Made by a program: the position numbers and the translations under genes. A stretch of 64,000 bases of DNA, taken from positions 49,225 through 113,224 of the forward strand of contig JAJZLU010000002.1 in the NCBI GenBank assembly GCA_021850545.1. The letters run 5' to 3'. Positions 18,198 to 28,273 of this stretch are shown here, piece by piece. This DNA is from Thermoplasmata archaeon (GTDB lineage Archaea > Thermoplasmatota > Thermoplasmata > Thermoplasmatales > Thermoplasmataceae). Below the pieces are notes generated by a model. That model saw only the letters and a list, made by a program, of their open reading frames with translations. It was not told the DNA's origin and made no database searches. Positions within the stretch are counted from its first letter, which is position 1. Each line of letters begins with the position of its first letter.

Positions 18198-20609
18198 ATG
18201 AATGTCAAGATGCGAATCCTTGTGGCATCTTACAGGCGCAAGGATGTGGCCGTGGAATTATTCGGCCGTACTCAGGATGGTAAGTCAATTACAGCACTGT
18301 ACTTTGGATTCCAACCGTACTTTGACCTGGTCGAGCCTAATGAGGCATGCCTTGGGATGTACAGGGCTGACCCTGAGTTTGAGAGATTCGAGGACAAGAG
18401 GCTCTGGATTGACGGAGCAGAAAAGGATGTAAAGCGTGTTTTTGTAAAGTCACCATGGATGGTGCCGCAACTAAGGGAAAAGTGCGGGAGAAAATTCGGT
18501 GTTATGGCCGCAGACATACCTTTCCATCACAGGTTCATATACGACAAGGATCTCGGATCCTGCGTAGAGATCGAAGGGGAGGAGCTTGAGGCAGAAAAGA
18601 AGCACTTCACCACTGACCTTGTCATGAAGATAAATGAAATCAGGAATGTAACAGAGTTCAATCCTCCACTCAAGGTTCTCAGCTTTGATATTGAAAATGC
18701 AATACAGACCCAGAACAATGAGCAATACGGCAGGATCCTTGTTATAGGCTACTCCATATTTGACGGAACTAACTGGGAAAAGGGGGCTATCAGGGGAAGC
18801 GAGGAAGACATCCTCTGGGGCTTCAACAGGCTTGTAACATCAAAGGATCCGGACGTGGTCACAGGCTACAACATCGACGGCTACGACCTTCCTGTTGTCA
18901 AGTACCGTATGGGCCTCTACAGGATCCCGTTCAGGATAAGCAGGGACTATGAGGAACCCCACAGGGTACAGGGGCAATACTGGCGCATGCACGGAAGAAT
19001 TGTGGCCGATACCTGGTGGGGAGTCAAGAAGATCCTCCATCCCAAGCACGAAACACTGAACTATGTTGCAAAGGAACTTCTTGGCGAAGGGAAGGACAAC
19101 ATTAACAGGCTCAAGATAGAGGAAGAGTTCCAGAACCGCCCTGAAGAGGTTGTACAGTACTGCATCAAGGATGCAGACCTTACACTCCAGATCTTCAACA
19201 AGATCAGGCTCATGGACAGGAACATGTTCATGAGCACGGTTACAAAGCTCCCCCTGGATGACGTAACTAACGGTGGAACAAGCAATTATGTCGATTCGCT
19301 GCTCATCAGGAAGGCGGACACCGAAAATATTGGTGTCCCCATGACAACAAGGAGCCTGAAATCGGCTCCAATAGAGGGTGGCTATGTGCACAGCATTGGC
19401 GCGGGCATTTATGACAACGTGGTTGTGCTGGACTTCAAGAGCATGTACCCATCAATGATTATGAAATACAACATATGCTTCACCACCTTTGACCCAAAGG
19501 GGCAGATAGAGGCGCCGAACGGTGTAAGGTTCCTTGACAAAGAGCATAGGGAGGGCCTTGTGCCAAGGCTGCTCAGGGAACTCATGGATGAGAGGGACAA
19601 GGTAAAGAGGATGATGAAGTCTGCCTCAACTCCGGAGGAAAAGGAATATTATGATGGGGTGCAGGGAGCAATCAAGATCCTTATGAACACCTTCTACGGT
19701 GTGCTGGCCTCTTCATTCTGGAGGTTCACAAACCTGGAGATAGGCAGCGCGGTGACCGCCTACGCCAGGAACACTATCAAGGCACTTATTGAGAAACTCA
19801 AGGAGGAGAACTACAAGGTCATATACGGCGACACAGACAGCATATTCATAGAATCAGGAGCCTCGAGCCATGAGGAAGCTGCAAATGTTGGCATCGAACT
19901 CAGCAACAGGCTCTCAAAAGATGAGGGCGTCATTGTGGAATTTGAGAAAGTCATGGACCCACTGTTCTCCCATGGCGCCAAGAAACGTTATGCCGGAAGG
20001 ATAGTCTACCCTGAAGCGCAGAAGGGGGAAATACTGGTCAGGGGCTATGAGGTTAGAAGGACCGACTCCTTCGATCTTCAGAGCGAATCCCTTTCAAAGG
20101 TTTTCGACTTTGTCATGAACAGGGATATAGAGGGGGCGGTCAATTTCAGGAACCAGACCCTGGACCTCGTAAGAAAAGGTGACTCTTCAATAAACATAGA
20201 GAGCCTGGTTATTTCAAGGACAGTGAAGCAGTTTGACCAGTACAAGGAAGAAAAGTCCCTTGCAAACGTCAGGATCGCAAAAAAGCTCATTGAGCAGGGA
20301 GAGACCTTCATACCCGGAATGAAGGTTTCTTGGATAGTGACAAACAGCAAAAAGTCCCCTCAGGAAGTAGAGCCCTATATCGATGGGTCAGAATTCAAGT
20401 TCAAGCCTGACTGGGATTACTATGCAAGGAGGGTTGAGGAGACTTTGGACCGTGTACTAGAGGGAATAGCGGAAGATTACGGGTTCAACAAGAACAACCA
20501 GGCAAGCCTGTTTCAGTTTACTGAAGGAACTCCATCTGCAACTGTCCAGGAAAAGAGGAGGGCTGCCCAGGCGGCTGACCAGAATCCCATGCAGTCAAAG
20601 CTCTTCTGA
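18198..20609 (+). CDS. polB: Family B DNA polymerase
   Basis: Replicative or repair polymerase of 803 aa with proofreading exonuclease. Exo I is LSFDIENA, Exo II GYNIDGYDLPVV, Exo III YCIKDADLTLQI. Polymerase motifs are DFKSMYPSMI (region II, near 412), KILMNTFYGV (region III) and YGDTDSIF (region I, near 543). Near the C-terminus QASLFQF and the terminal QSKLF resemble PCNA-interacting boxes. ATG at 18198 or 18210 may start. No intein. The PolD small subunit is also encoded in this window (54150), so both polymerase families are present. Confidence 0.97.
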   Translation: MNVKMRILVASYRRKDVAVELFGRTQDGKSITALYFGFQPYFDLVEPNEACLGMYRADPEFERFEDKRLWIDGAEKDVKRVFVKSPWMVPQLREKCGRKFGVMAADIPFHHRFIYDKDLGSCVEIEGEELEAEKKHFTTDLVMKINEIRNVTEFNPPLKVLSFDIENAIQTQNNEQYGRILVIGYSIFDGTNWEKGAIRGSEEDILWGFNRLVTSKDPDVVTGYNIDGYDLPVVKYRMGLYRIPFRISRDYEEPHRVQGQYWRMHGRIVADTWWGVKKILHPKHETLNYVAKELLGEGKDNINRLKIEEEFQNRPEEVVQYCIKDADLTLQIFNKIRLMDRNMFMSTVTKLPLDDVTNGGTSNYVDSLLIRKADTENIGVPMTTRSLKSAPIEGGYVHSIGAGIYDNVVVLDFKSMYPSMIMKYNICFTTFDPKGQIEAPNGVRFLDKEHREGLVPRLLRELMDERDKVKRMMKSASTPEEKEYYDGVQGAIKILMNTFYGVLASSFWRFTNLEIGSAVTAYARNTIKALIEKLKEENYKVIYGDTDSIFIESGASSHEEAANVGIELSNRLSKDEGVIVEFEKVMDPLFSHGAKKRYAGRIVYPEAQKGEILVRGYEVRRTDSFDLQSESLSKVFDFVMNRDIEGAVNFRNQTLDLVRKGDSSINIESLVISRTVKQFDQYKEEKSLANVRIAKKLIEQGETFIPGMKVSWIVTNSKKSPQEVEPYIDGSEFKFKPDWDYYARRVEETLDRVLEGIAEDYGFNKNNQASLFQFTEGTPSATVQEKRRAAQAADQNPMQSKLF

Positions 20610-20610
20610 A

Positions 20611-21486
20611 TTACCTGTATTCATCGATATCCACACGGTTCTCTGGTTTTCCGTCCAGGTATCGCCTGACATTGGTGCAGGCTCTCAGCACGGCATTATC
20701 TGCTGATTCCCTAGATATGCCACCCACATGTGGGGTAAGGAATGCGTTCTCTGGCAATGGAGAATCAATCTTCGGTTCATTCCACCATACGTCGCTGAGG
20801 TAAACTTTTTCAGGATACTTTGACAGGTAATCCCTCATGTCTTTCTCAACAACAATGTCTGACCTGGCGACGTTCACAATCATTTCTCCATTGAACTTGT
20901 CCAGGAGGGCGCTGTTCACAATCCCAAGGGTGGCGTTGGTCTTTGGCAGGGCCAGAAGCAGGATGTCACAATTTGCTACAAGTTCTTCTGCCGAAGAAAG
21001 GAACCTGTCCACATTATGGTCATCTTTCGGTGTCCTGGTGAAAGCATTGACATTCATCCCAAATCCTTTTGCAATTCTCGCACAGCTTCTTCCGATCCCG
21101 CCATGCCCAAGGACTCCCAGGGTTCTACCTGCCAGGGAGCCAACCCTCTCCTTCTTGTATAACCCGTTTTTTGTTTCGGAGAAGAATTTGCAAATTTTCT
21201 TTTCATGGGCCAGTATCATTGCAAAAGCATGTTCAGCAACTGGGTCTGAAAAAGTGCCAGCATTGCTGTACAATTCCACCCCATCGGGAAGTTTGCTGAA
21301 TTCCAGGTGATCAACGCCAGCGCTAATTGTCTGGATTACCTTGAGGCTGCCAGTTGGGATGAACCTTGCAAGGACTATCTGGATATCCGCATCATCAGGT
21401 TTCTGGATAGATACATCAATGCCTGTAATTGCACTGCATTTTTCAACTACTTCAGTGCTAACATCGTGCAAAATGGTGGCTTTCAT
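20611..21486 (-). CDS. D-isomer-specific 2-hydroxyacid dehydrogenase
   Basis: 291-aa NAD(P)-dependent oxidoreductase. The Rossmann motif is in TLGVLGHGGIGRSCARIAKG; VNVARSDIV and TPHVGGISRESADNA supply the substrate Arg region and the catalytic His. It is a little short for the family (usually 310-330) because the N-terminal substrate domain is compact. Substrate could be glyoxylate, hydroxypyruvate or a branched 2-oxoacid. Convergent with polB, 1 nt between stops. Confidence 0.87.
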   Translation of the reverse strand: MKATILHDVSTEVVEKCSAITGIDVSIQKPDDADIQIVLARFIPTGSLKVIQTISAGVDHLEFSKLPDGVELYSNAGTFSDPVAEHAFAMILAHEKKICKFFSETKNGLYKKERVGSLAGRTLGVLGHGGIGRSCARIAKGFGMNVNAFTRTPKDDHNVDRFLSSAEELVANCDILLLALPKTNATLGIVNSALLDKFNGEMIVNVARSDIVVEKDMRDYLSKYPEKVYLSDVWWNEPKIDSPLPENAFLTPHVGGISRESADNAVLRACTNVRRYLDGKPENRVDIDEYR

Positions 21487-21538
21487 TGGAGAAAAGATAT
21501 TGTGATTAGCTTAAACCTTTCATGGTGCACAATATGCA

Positions 21539-21946
21539 TCATAACTTGTCAAGAAAATCAGACACTCTCCCACGCTGAAGTTGCTCCTGTGCAGGCATGG
21601 TGATGGAAATGGTTTTTATGTCCCTTACAGGGATCTTTGTTGCTCCATCCTGAACTTTCTTTCTTTCAAATAGCCAGATTGAATCCTGGTTGAGGATGAA
21701 TTTTCCTGCCTGTATTTCCAAGTTTTCATTGCCAACAGAAATGGAGAACATAAAACTGTCTTTGAAACTGACTTCCAGATAAGGCATTGCGCTGTGATGG
21801 TACTCAGATCTGCCTTTGGCCTTCATAATGAATCCAAATCTTGGGTCAGACTGCACAAGGAAGCCCTTTGCAGCGCTTATCCCTTCTGAGAAAATTGGTT
21901 CCTGCAACCTTTCTGATATAATGTCAATGAGGGCGTTCAGCTTCAA
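21539..21946 (-). CDS. Small protein of the MoxR/VWA operon, unknown function
   Basis: Last gene of a three-gene minus-strand operon. About 135 aa from GTG 21946; TTG 21937 (after GGTGGG) is an equally possible start, and upstream ATG codons at 22012 or 22054 would overlap the VWA gene deeply. The protein contains a beta-rich stretch (GFIMKAKGRSEYH, YLEVSFKDSFMFSISVGNE) and a charged C-terminus. I do not recognise the family. Linkage suggests it is a partner or substrate of the ATPase/VWA pair. Confidence 0.6.
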   Translation of the reverse strand: MKLNALIDIISERLQEPIFSEGISAAKGFLVQSDPRFGFIMKAKGRSEYHHSAMPYLEVSFKDSFMFSISVGNENLEIQAGKFILNQDSIWLFERKKVQDGATKIPVRDIKTISITMPAQEQLQRGRVSDFLDKL

Positions 21947-23159
21947 GATTCCCACCGTATGGAATGTTAATTCCCCATGGCATCTCCAGATCTGTTGTAA
22001 CCCATAAGACATCGTATCCTTCCGGCCCTTTCTCCGGGAATATGGCCCGGCCATCTGTGAATATTATCACTGGATCGCGGTTGTTTTCATCCTGAAGCCG
22101 CCGGAAAAGCGCAGTAAAATCGGTCCCCCCAAATCCCTTTCTTCTGAGGATGCGTTGAGGGTCATCCAGTGGATCTACCTTTACATCACTCTGTATTCGA
22201 GCATCAATCTGGATAAGCCTTACTGAAACCTCCCCAGCCCTTGAACTTATGAGATAAAGTATGTCAGAGAAAAAGGCTGATACTGTTTCCTCACTTATTG
22301 AAGCAGAAACATCAATGCACGCGACCAGGCTGTTGGCCAGATGAAACCTCTGGGGAAGGTATATGCCGCTGCTCACGTATTTTCGCCGGAATCTCCTGTA
22401 AGAACTGGCTCGCCTGTCATTGAACACATAGGCTGAAAGGATATCCTCCCACCCTAGCCGATCAATGTTTTCAGCCATTATGGGCAGGTCAACAGCGAAT
22501 CCTCTCTTTCCAAGGGTGCGTTCAGAGAGCTTTGCCTTTGATATGATTTCAAGGGTCTTTGCCCTATAGTTTCCATACTCCCTATTCCGGTTCTGTGACT
22601 CCTCCAAAATACCTTTCAGGTTTTCCGCATTCAACTTCATTACCCTGGCAATCCCACGAAGGTCTTCCTGCCAATCCTCCAGGCATGAGGAATCTTGCTC
22701 CAGTAATAGCAGGTTGTCTATTTCCTCAATGCCATCAAGAATGCCTTGAGAAATAGATTCCCTAACCAGCACTGTGTATATTTCCTCTGCAGACTTTCCG
22801 GTAAATTCCCTTCTGTAAAACCTGACCTGGATGCCATTAGCAAGGCCCTCTTCCGCAAGAATTGAGTTCACGCAATACTCCGCGGCCACTGCCCACAAAA
22901 GCCTGCTCCTATGTTTCTTTCTGTCTCCATAGCCCATTGTCAGCTGGAGAATCTCTCTGCAAAGCCAGTATGCAATTTCTGAGGGATTGGAATTCTCCAG
23001 AAATTCTTCATTGTACAGTATTGAGGGCCCATTTGAGTGGAACCTTTTGACATCCCTGGCAGGTAGAATCCTGAGGTCAGATAGCGCAGAGCCAAAGAAA
23101 GGATAGGATATGAGGAGCCTGGTCTTTACGCCCCTCAAAATGCGATCAGAATCTGACAT
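21924..23159 (-). CDS. VWA-like protein with degenerate metallopeptidase-like N-terminal domain (DUF2201 type)
   Basis: About 411 aa from ATG 23159, which overlaps the upstream ATPase stop by 14 nt; a longer frame to 23249 would overlap 104 nt and is less likely. The N-terminal part resembles the DUF2201 peptidase-like domain but the expected HExxH is replaced by REILQ. The C-terminal part is a von Willebrand A-like domain with a MIDAS motif (IDVSAS), a threonine loop (GGTDFTALF) and FTDGRAIF. Such proteins pair with MoxR ATPases to remodel or load metal cofactors into targets; the target here is unknown. Confidence 0.83.
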   Translation of the reverse strand: MSDSDRILRGVKTRLLISYPFFGSALSDLRILPARDVKRFHSNGPSILYNEEFLENSNPSEIAYWLCREILQLTMGYGDRKKHRSRLLWAVAAEYCVNSILAEEGLANGIQVRFYRREFTGKSAEEIYTVLVRESISQGILDGIEEIDNLLLLEQDSSCLEDWQEDLRGIARVMKLNAENLKGILEESQNRNREYGNYRAKTLEIISKAKLSERTLGKRGFAVDLPIMAENIDRLGWEDILSAYVFNDRRASSYRRFRRKYVSSGIYLPQRFHLANSLVACIDVSASISEETVSAFFSDILYLISSRAGEVSVRLIQIDARIQSDVKVDPLDDPQRILRRKGFGGTDFTALFRRLQDENNRDPVIIFTDGRAIFPEKGPEGYDVLWVTTDLEMPWGINIPYGGNLEAERPH

Positions 23160-24186
23160 CAACCTCACCAAGTATTTCCCTGAATCTCTCCAGATTTGCT
23201 GAAAGGAACCTGCTTTCAAGCAGCCTCTCCCTTGGAACAGTTCTCGCAATCAGGGAGAATGCCTGTGCGGCATATTCGTTGCTGAGGTGAAGCACAATTT
23301 TCAGGACCCTGTCAAGATTCTGCGGGTTGATGCAGGCCTCCTTTGCTAGGCTGCTTATGAGCAGGTAATATCTAGATGGGTCATGGGGTGACTTGAACCA
23401 TGATATGTCTCCATTGAGAATGCTGCCCAGGTCTGGCATGTCTGTGGAAGCTTGGAGGTACTGCAAAAGTTCGATTCCATTCTCCTCACCTACCATGCCC
23501 ATGATTGCATTTTCAAGGTTCTTCCCCCTTAAGCTTGAAATTGCGAAATTAACTCCAATGGACCAGTTTCTCGGAGTCAGGATCGGTTCATTCCCCTCCA
23601 TCCTGAAAAGCCAAGGTTTTCTGTCCATCTTTTCCATGTAGTTGATAAATGAAATAAGCCGGCTGTCAACTCCATGTGTGGTTGCCCATGAAGTCCAGTC
23701 TTCAAGATCTGGAACAAGAAGGTAATGCCCTCCTGTAAACCTGCTCTGGAGGCCACTGGGCATTGGATTTGAAATGCTTCTGTGAGAAGCTAGGTTTGAG
23801 GCCGCAACAAAATGCCTCCATCCATCAGGCACTGAGTAGGATTCAATGGCATTGTCCTGAATAAGCTGGAAAACAAGGCCCTGAAGGGAGGTCCTTGCGT
23901 GGGTAAGCTCGTCAAGGAACCACACTCCATTTCCAGACATCGGGAGCTGGGAATACTTCACAAATTCCATCCCATGTTCTGATTTCACTGGGATTCCAAG
24001 GAGATCTGATTCCTCGTAGTAATTAAGCCTGAGGTCAAGCATTGAGAGACCGAATTCTGCGGCAGTATCCCTGACTATCTGTGATTTTCCAATTCCCGGG
24101 GCTCCCCATACCATCATGGGAAGGCCACCCTTAAAGGCAACCTCCAGAAGCAGGTTTCTCAATTCTCCAGGTTTGATTTCCTTCAT
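23146..24186 (-). CDS. MoxR-type AAA+ ATPase
   Basis: 346-aa AAA+ chaperone-like ATPase. Walker A is GAPGIGKS near residues 26-33, Walker B is VWFLDEL near 89-95, and AASNLASHR and SGLQSRFTGG supply sensor 1 and arginine finger regions. First gene of an operon with the VWA-like protein and a small unknown protein. Members of this group act as substrate-specific remodelling machines together with VWA partners. Confidence 0.9.
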   Translation of the reverse strand: MKEIKPGELRNLLLEVAFKGGLPMMVWGAPGIGKSQIVRDTAAEFGLSMLDLRLNYYEESDLLGIPVKSEHGMEFVKYSQLPMSGNGVWFLDELTHARTSLQGLVFQLIQDNAIESYSVPDGWRHFVAASNLASHRSISNPMPSGLQSRFTGGHYLLVPDLEDWTSWATTHGVDSRLISFINYMEKMDRKPWLFRMEGNEPILTPRNWSIGVNFAISSLRGKNLENAIMGMVGEENGIELLQYLQASTDMPDLGSILNGDISWFKSPHDPSRYYLLISSLAKEACINPQNLDRVLKIVLHLSNEYAAQAFSLIARTVPRERLLESRFLSANLERFREILGEVDVRF

Positions 24187-24279
24187 TGTTTTATTGATTG
24201 AAAATTTACCATCTTATAAAAGCGCTTGTGCAAGGACGGCAACCCCTTAAACTTTTAAGGATGATTATACTGTTTAGCT

Positions 24280-25410
24280 GTGAAGGATGCAATCGTCGTA
24301 GGGGCAGGGCCATCAGGCTCTTATCTAAGCCACCTACTTTCAAGGCAGGGTTTTGATATAATGAACCTTGAAGAGCATCCAGAAGTTGGCAGGCCGGTGG
24401 ATTGTACAGGCGTTGTCACAAAAAGGGTCTTCAGCTATGTAAGGAGCAGTTCCATTGCAAACAGGGTAAAAGGGGCCAACGTTTTTTTCCCCGGCGAGGA
24501 CCCAATGCACATTGAGAAGTCTGAGGAAACTATTGTCATTTACAGGGATGCATTTGACAAGGATGTTTCGGCCATGGCCATTGACTCTGGCACGGACCTC
24601 AGGGTGAATGCAAGAGTATCTGCTGTTAAAGCGGGAAGGGAATATGCAGAGGTCACTTTCCGTGAAAACGGAAACATGAGGGCAGAGAGGGCAAAGGTGG
24701 TGGTCGGGGCTGATGGGGCCAACAGCATCGTCAGGAAAGACCTATACAACGAGAAGCCCAAGAGGGTGATCTCGACATACCAGGTTGATTCAGCCTTCAG
24801 GATGGACGACCAGGGCAGTGTCTCTGTCTACTTAGGCTCTGAAGTGTCCAGGGGTTTCTTTGCATGGGCAGTCCCCACAGGGAACATCTCCAGGATAGGG
24901 GTCGGCACCCTTGGGTCAGGCACCAGATCCTATTATGAGGAACTTTCAAAACATTTTCCCAAGGATGCAGTGTTGGGGATAAATGGTGCGCCTATCCCAA
25001 TTTCGTACCTTAGGAAAACTTACGGATACAGGTCACTCCTTGTTGGCGATGCGGGCGGCATAGTGAAGCCTCTGACTGGTGGCGGCATCTATACAGGGAT
25101 TGTGTCGGCAAAACATGCAGCAAGGGCATTGGCAGAAGCCTTTGAAAATTCAGATTTCAGTGCTGAATTCCTTTCAAGATACCAGAAGTACTGGAAGGGT
25201 GAAATTGGCAGGGAACTCTGGATGGACGGGCTTGTGCAGAGGATGTTTGCAAGAATGAGCGACCACTCATTAAAGGCAATTTACCGGGTCCTGTCATCTC
25301 CAAAGATTCTTGACACCATAAACAGCGTGGGGGACATCGACTACCCATCGAGGCTGGTACTTTCAGTGATAGCAAGACACCCGACTATTCTTCTGAATAT
25401 GTTTTCCTGA
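24280..25410 (+). CDS. Geranylgeranyl reductase family flavoprotein
   Basis: 376-aa FAD-dependent reductase that saturates the isoprenoid chains of archaeal lipids or menaquinone. The dinucleotide motif VVGAGPSGSYLSHLLSRQGF lies at the N-terminus; VDCTGVV follows, and LLVGDAGGIVKPLTGGGIYT is the second FAD motif. The start is GTG at 24280, directly in front of KDAIVVGAGPSG. Digeranylgeranylglycerophospholipid reductase is the most likely role given the organism, but quinone side-chain reduction is possible, as menaquinone genes are also present in the window. Confidence 0.9.
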   Translation: MKDAIVVGAGPSGSYLSHLLSRQGFDIMNLEEHPEVGRPVDCTGVVTKRVFSYVRSSSIANRVKGANVFFPGEDPMHIEKSEETIVIYRDAFDKDVSAMAIDSGTDLRVNARVSAVKAGREYAEVTFRENGNMRAERAKVVVGADGANSIVRKDLYNEKPKRVISTYQVDSAFRMDDQGSVSVYLGSEVSRGFFAWAVPTGNISRIGVGTLGSGTRSYYEELSKHFPKDAVLGINGAPIPISYLRKTYGYRSLLVGDAGGIVKPLTGGGIYTGIVSAKHAARALAEAFENSDFSAEFLSRYQKYWKGEIGRELWMDGLVQRMFARMSDHSLKAIYRVLSSPKILDTINSVGDIDYPSRLVLSVIARHPTILLNMFS

Positions 25411-25460
25411 GTATTATGGCATAAGTGTTATTTATTCCCTGAAACTTTCAAGGGAAGCCA

Positions 25461-26360
25461 ATGGACCGAAAGTTCGTCTACATGGGGCTCCTTCTCATGG
25501 TGACATTTTTCTGGGGAGTAACATTTCCTGTCATCAAAGTAGCCTTGGGCTACATTGGCCCTGGGCCGTTTCTAGCCCTCAGGTTTCTGGCTGCCACCGT
25601 TATGATGGCCTTCTTCCTCAAACGGGGCACGGGCTTTCTTTCATCAACCAATATCAAGCATGGAATGATTGCCGGTTTTCTTCTGTTCCTTGGATATTAT
25701 TTCCAGACAGTGGGATTAGATTACACAAGTGCTGCGGCCTCAGGCATAATCACAGGCGCATACGTAGTAATCCTCCCTCTGGTGTCCTTCCTATACCTGA
25801 AGACAAAGGTCTCCCGAATGGACCTTTTTTCTTCAGTGATAGCATTTGGAGGCCTGATATTGATGTCCCTCGGTTCAATAAGCAACCTAGGTACAGAATT
25901 TGGCGATATTCTCACTCTCCTCTGCGCCATTGCATATGCCCTGCAGATTGCCTATGTATCAAGGCACTCACGGAACCTGAACTCCTCTACTTTCACTTTC
26001 TACCAGATGGCTGCAGTTACAATATTTTCGGCAATTTCAATACCATTCACTCCGGGAGGGTTCGGCACCATCAATTCTTATGTATTATTTGCAATAATAT
26101 TCACAGCCATTTTTGGCAGTGTATTTGGTTACTATGTCAGTACTGTGGCCCTCATCTATGTGGAACCAACCGCGGCCGGGATAATATTTGTCGGAGAGCC
26201 GATCTTTGCTGCACTGGCAGCTGTTGTGCTTGCCCACGAACATCTAGGCGTATATGTCATAATCGGAGGTTCCATAATGATCCTGGCAATGTTTCTAACT
26301 GCACTTGACAAGTATTTCAAAGGGAGAAAAGATAGTGGTGCCATAATTGAGCGGACTTAG
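25461..26360 (+). CDS. EamA/DMT-family transporter
   Basis: 299-aa membrane protein with ten hydrophobic helices in two EamA repeats; the first begins LLMVTFFWGVTFPVIKVALG, the second includes YVEPTAAGIIFVGEPIFAAL. Probable metabolite exporter of unknown substrate. Starts 50 nt after the reductase gene; its end overlaps the convergent tgtA stop by 4 nt. A second, distinct EamA protein is at 53140. Confidence 0.88.
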   Translation: MDRKFVYMGLLLMVTFFWGVTFPVIKVALGYIGPGPFLALRFLAATVMMAFFLKRGTGFLSSTNIKHGMIAGFLLFLGYYFQTVGLDYTSAAASGIITGAYVVILPLVSFLYLKTKVSRMDLFSSVIAFGGLILMSLGSISNLGTEFGDILTLLCAIAYALQIAYVSRHSRNLNSSTFTFYQMAAVTIFSAISIPFTPGGFGTINSYVLFAIIFTAIFGSVFGYYVSTVALIYVEPTAAGIIFVGEPIFAALAAVVLAHEHLGVYVIIGGSIMILAMFLTALDKYFKGRKDSGAIIERT

Positions 26361-28258
26361 TCTGGTCCAGGCTCCTTCTCTTCACCCTGCAGAATGCCCT
26401 TGTGCACCTTGACGCCAACCCCTGACCTGAAATATTTTATTTCAGTTCCGGAAAGTACGCTCTTTCCAACAGCAATGAGTTCATCCTTGCTATTTACAAC
26501 AAGAACTTCATTGCCTGCGATAATCGATTCATCGCTTGAAATTATAAACTTGAAGAAAACGTTAAAGCCCTTCGAGTTGAATTCTGCGCTGTCATCTGTA
26601 ACCATGACTCTGTGCTTCGGCGCCTTGCAGGCATCCTTGAGCCTTCTTGCACCCTCAACGGTCAAAGTGAAGAAACCGTCATGGGCCCTCAAGGTGGCGA
26701 GTAGCTTTCCTGCAAGGAAAATTCCCCTGATTCGGCCTGTATTCCTTGACCTAGTAACAACGGTTTCATCAGGGAACAGCCTCTCTCCAATTCCGATGCC
26801 AAACTGGTAGTCTGCAATTGTTCTGACCCTGTGAATGTCGAAATCCCTCAGTTTTGTTTCAGAAAGTGGGGTTTCTTGGAGGGAAGTTACATTTTCCGCT
26901 GCGGGGACTTGGCCGCCGGCAGAGATGATCTGCTCAACGGGGTATGTCTCATCAAGCTCCAACGGTACGAGCATATTTTGCCACTTCAGCAGGAAAGGCC
27001 TATCTGAACTCTCATAGGCAGCTTTCAACCCCCTCTCATGCGGTCTTCCGGGGTGCCAGTGCTCATCCCCCAGGATAACCGGATTTCCGTCTCCAATGCT
27101 TTTAGAAAAGTTTGAAAGGCGCGTGATGTATGGGGTACTGTCGGAATACCTGTCAAAGTAGAAGAATGTGCTTTTCTTAGAGAGATCCTCGTATTTTTCA
27201 AGGATTTCAGAATATTCAAGGATTCTCCTGTAGGCCTTGAATAGGTAAGGGTGGCTTCTAGCCTTTGTTTCCACATACTGCCACAAGGTCTGCTGGTAGA
27301 TTCTTTCCTTTATTTCGTGAAGTTCATTGAAAATTGCGGCGAGGTTATGCAGGGAAAGTGCCTTTTTCCTTTCTTCTGCGTTCATTTCCCTGATTTCCTT
27401 GACCGAGTATTTTCCATAAAGGGGGCTCCACCTTGGAAGGGTGGAAATCCTGCTGAGTTCCTTAGAACCGTCAGAAAAGAGCATCCTGCCATCCCTTGCA
27501 TACTTCACGTAAGAAGCTGAGTCGAATATGTCAACGCCAAGAAGCACAGCCATTGACAGGAACATGGGATGGCCTCCTCCAAAGAGGTGTATTGGCTTGG
27601 AGAAACTGGCGTTCAACTTTGAACTGATTATGATATCAACCAGCGCATCATAACGATAGTTCTCAAGCAGGGGCACGACTCCGCCAATCGGTAAGTATCC
27701 GGCCTGAGAAGAGCTCATGAGCTCTGCGGACCTCTTCCTTAGGTCAGGGTAAACGGAACCCTGGATTGGTCCCGCAAGTATGGTATCTTCCACTCCCTGC
27801 GGCACCTCATTCATTCTGGAATATGTTTCCATGACCGCGTATTCTGCTTTTTCATGGGAAAAATCCGGTTCTGAGAAGACATCCAGAATGGTTGATATGT
27901 CGCTGCCAATCTTTCTTTGGAATTCAACGATCTCCAGGTTTGTGTATTCCACATCAGAATACACATGGCTCTGGAAAGTTCCGGAATCGGTCATTATGGG
28001 GCCATCAAATCCTATGAGCGAATGGACGCCGTTTTTCTCCGCCTTCTCCCTGAGGTTCTCGCTCCTCCTGATAATGTAGCTGTTTGTTATGAAAGCCCGT
28101 GCCCCGAGCGAAACCATTTCTCCAATGCCGAGCGTGGGTATATTGGGATTGATGACGGGAAGTATGGTAGGAGTCTCGATGACACCGTGCGGCGTTTTGA
28201 ATTTTGCAGTTCTGGCAAGGCCATCCTTGCCTGTAATCTCAAAGTTTAATTCTGGCAA
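26357..28258 (-). CDS. tgtA: Archaeosine tRNA-guanine transglycosylase
   Basis: Exchanges guanine 15 in the D-loop of tRNAs for preQ0, the first step in archaeosine formation. The N-terminal TIM-barrel carries TPHGVIETPTILPVINPNIP, the nucleophile region IMTDSGTFQ, and HLFGGGHPMFLSM. The C-terminal part ends in a PUA domain (about 555-633, VMVTDDSAEFNSKGFNVFFK). 633 aa agrees with the archaeal enzyme. Third gene of an operon with ABCE1 (15 nt gap) and a small protein. Confidence 0.95.
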   Translation of the reverse strand: MPELNFEITGKDGLARTAKFKTPHGVIETPTILPVINPNIPTLGIGEMVSLGARAFITNSYIIRRSENLREKAEKNGVHSLIGFDGPIMTDSGTFQSHVYSDVEYTNLEIVEFQRKIGSDISTILDVFSEPDFSHEKAEYAVMETYSRMNEVPQGVEDTILAGPIQGSVYPDLRKRSAELMSSSQAGYLPIGGVVPLLENYRYDALVDIIISSKLNASFSKPIHLFGGGHPMFLSMAVLLGVDIFDSASYVKYARDGRMLFSDGSKELSRISTLPRWSPLYGKYSVKEIREMNAEERKKALSLHNLAAIFNELHEIKERIYQQTLWQYVETKARSHPYLFKAYRRILEYSEILEKYEDLSKKSTFFYFDRYSDSTPYITRLSNFSKSIGDGNPVILGDEHWHPGRPHERGLKAAYESSDRPFLLKWQNMLVPLELDETYPVEQIISAGGQVPAAENVTSLQETPLSETKLRDFDIHRVRTIADYQFGIGIGERLFPDETVVTRSRNTGRIRGIFLAGKLLATLRAHDGFFTLTVEGARRLKDACKAPKHRVMVTDDSAEFNSKGFNVFFKFIISSDESIIAGNEVLVVNSKDELIAVGKSVLSGTEIKYFRSGVGVKVHKGILQGEEKEPGPD

Positions 28259-28273
28259 TAAGGGAACATAAGG

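Noticed and set aside
24280..25410. Late ATG start for the geranylgeranyl reductase
   Set aside because: The first ATG in frame would remove the FAD-binding GxGxxG motif; GTG 24280 is right in front of it.
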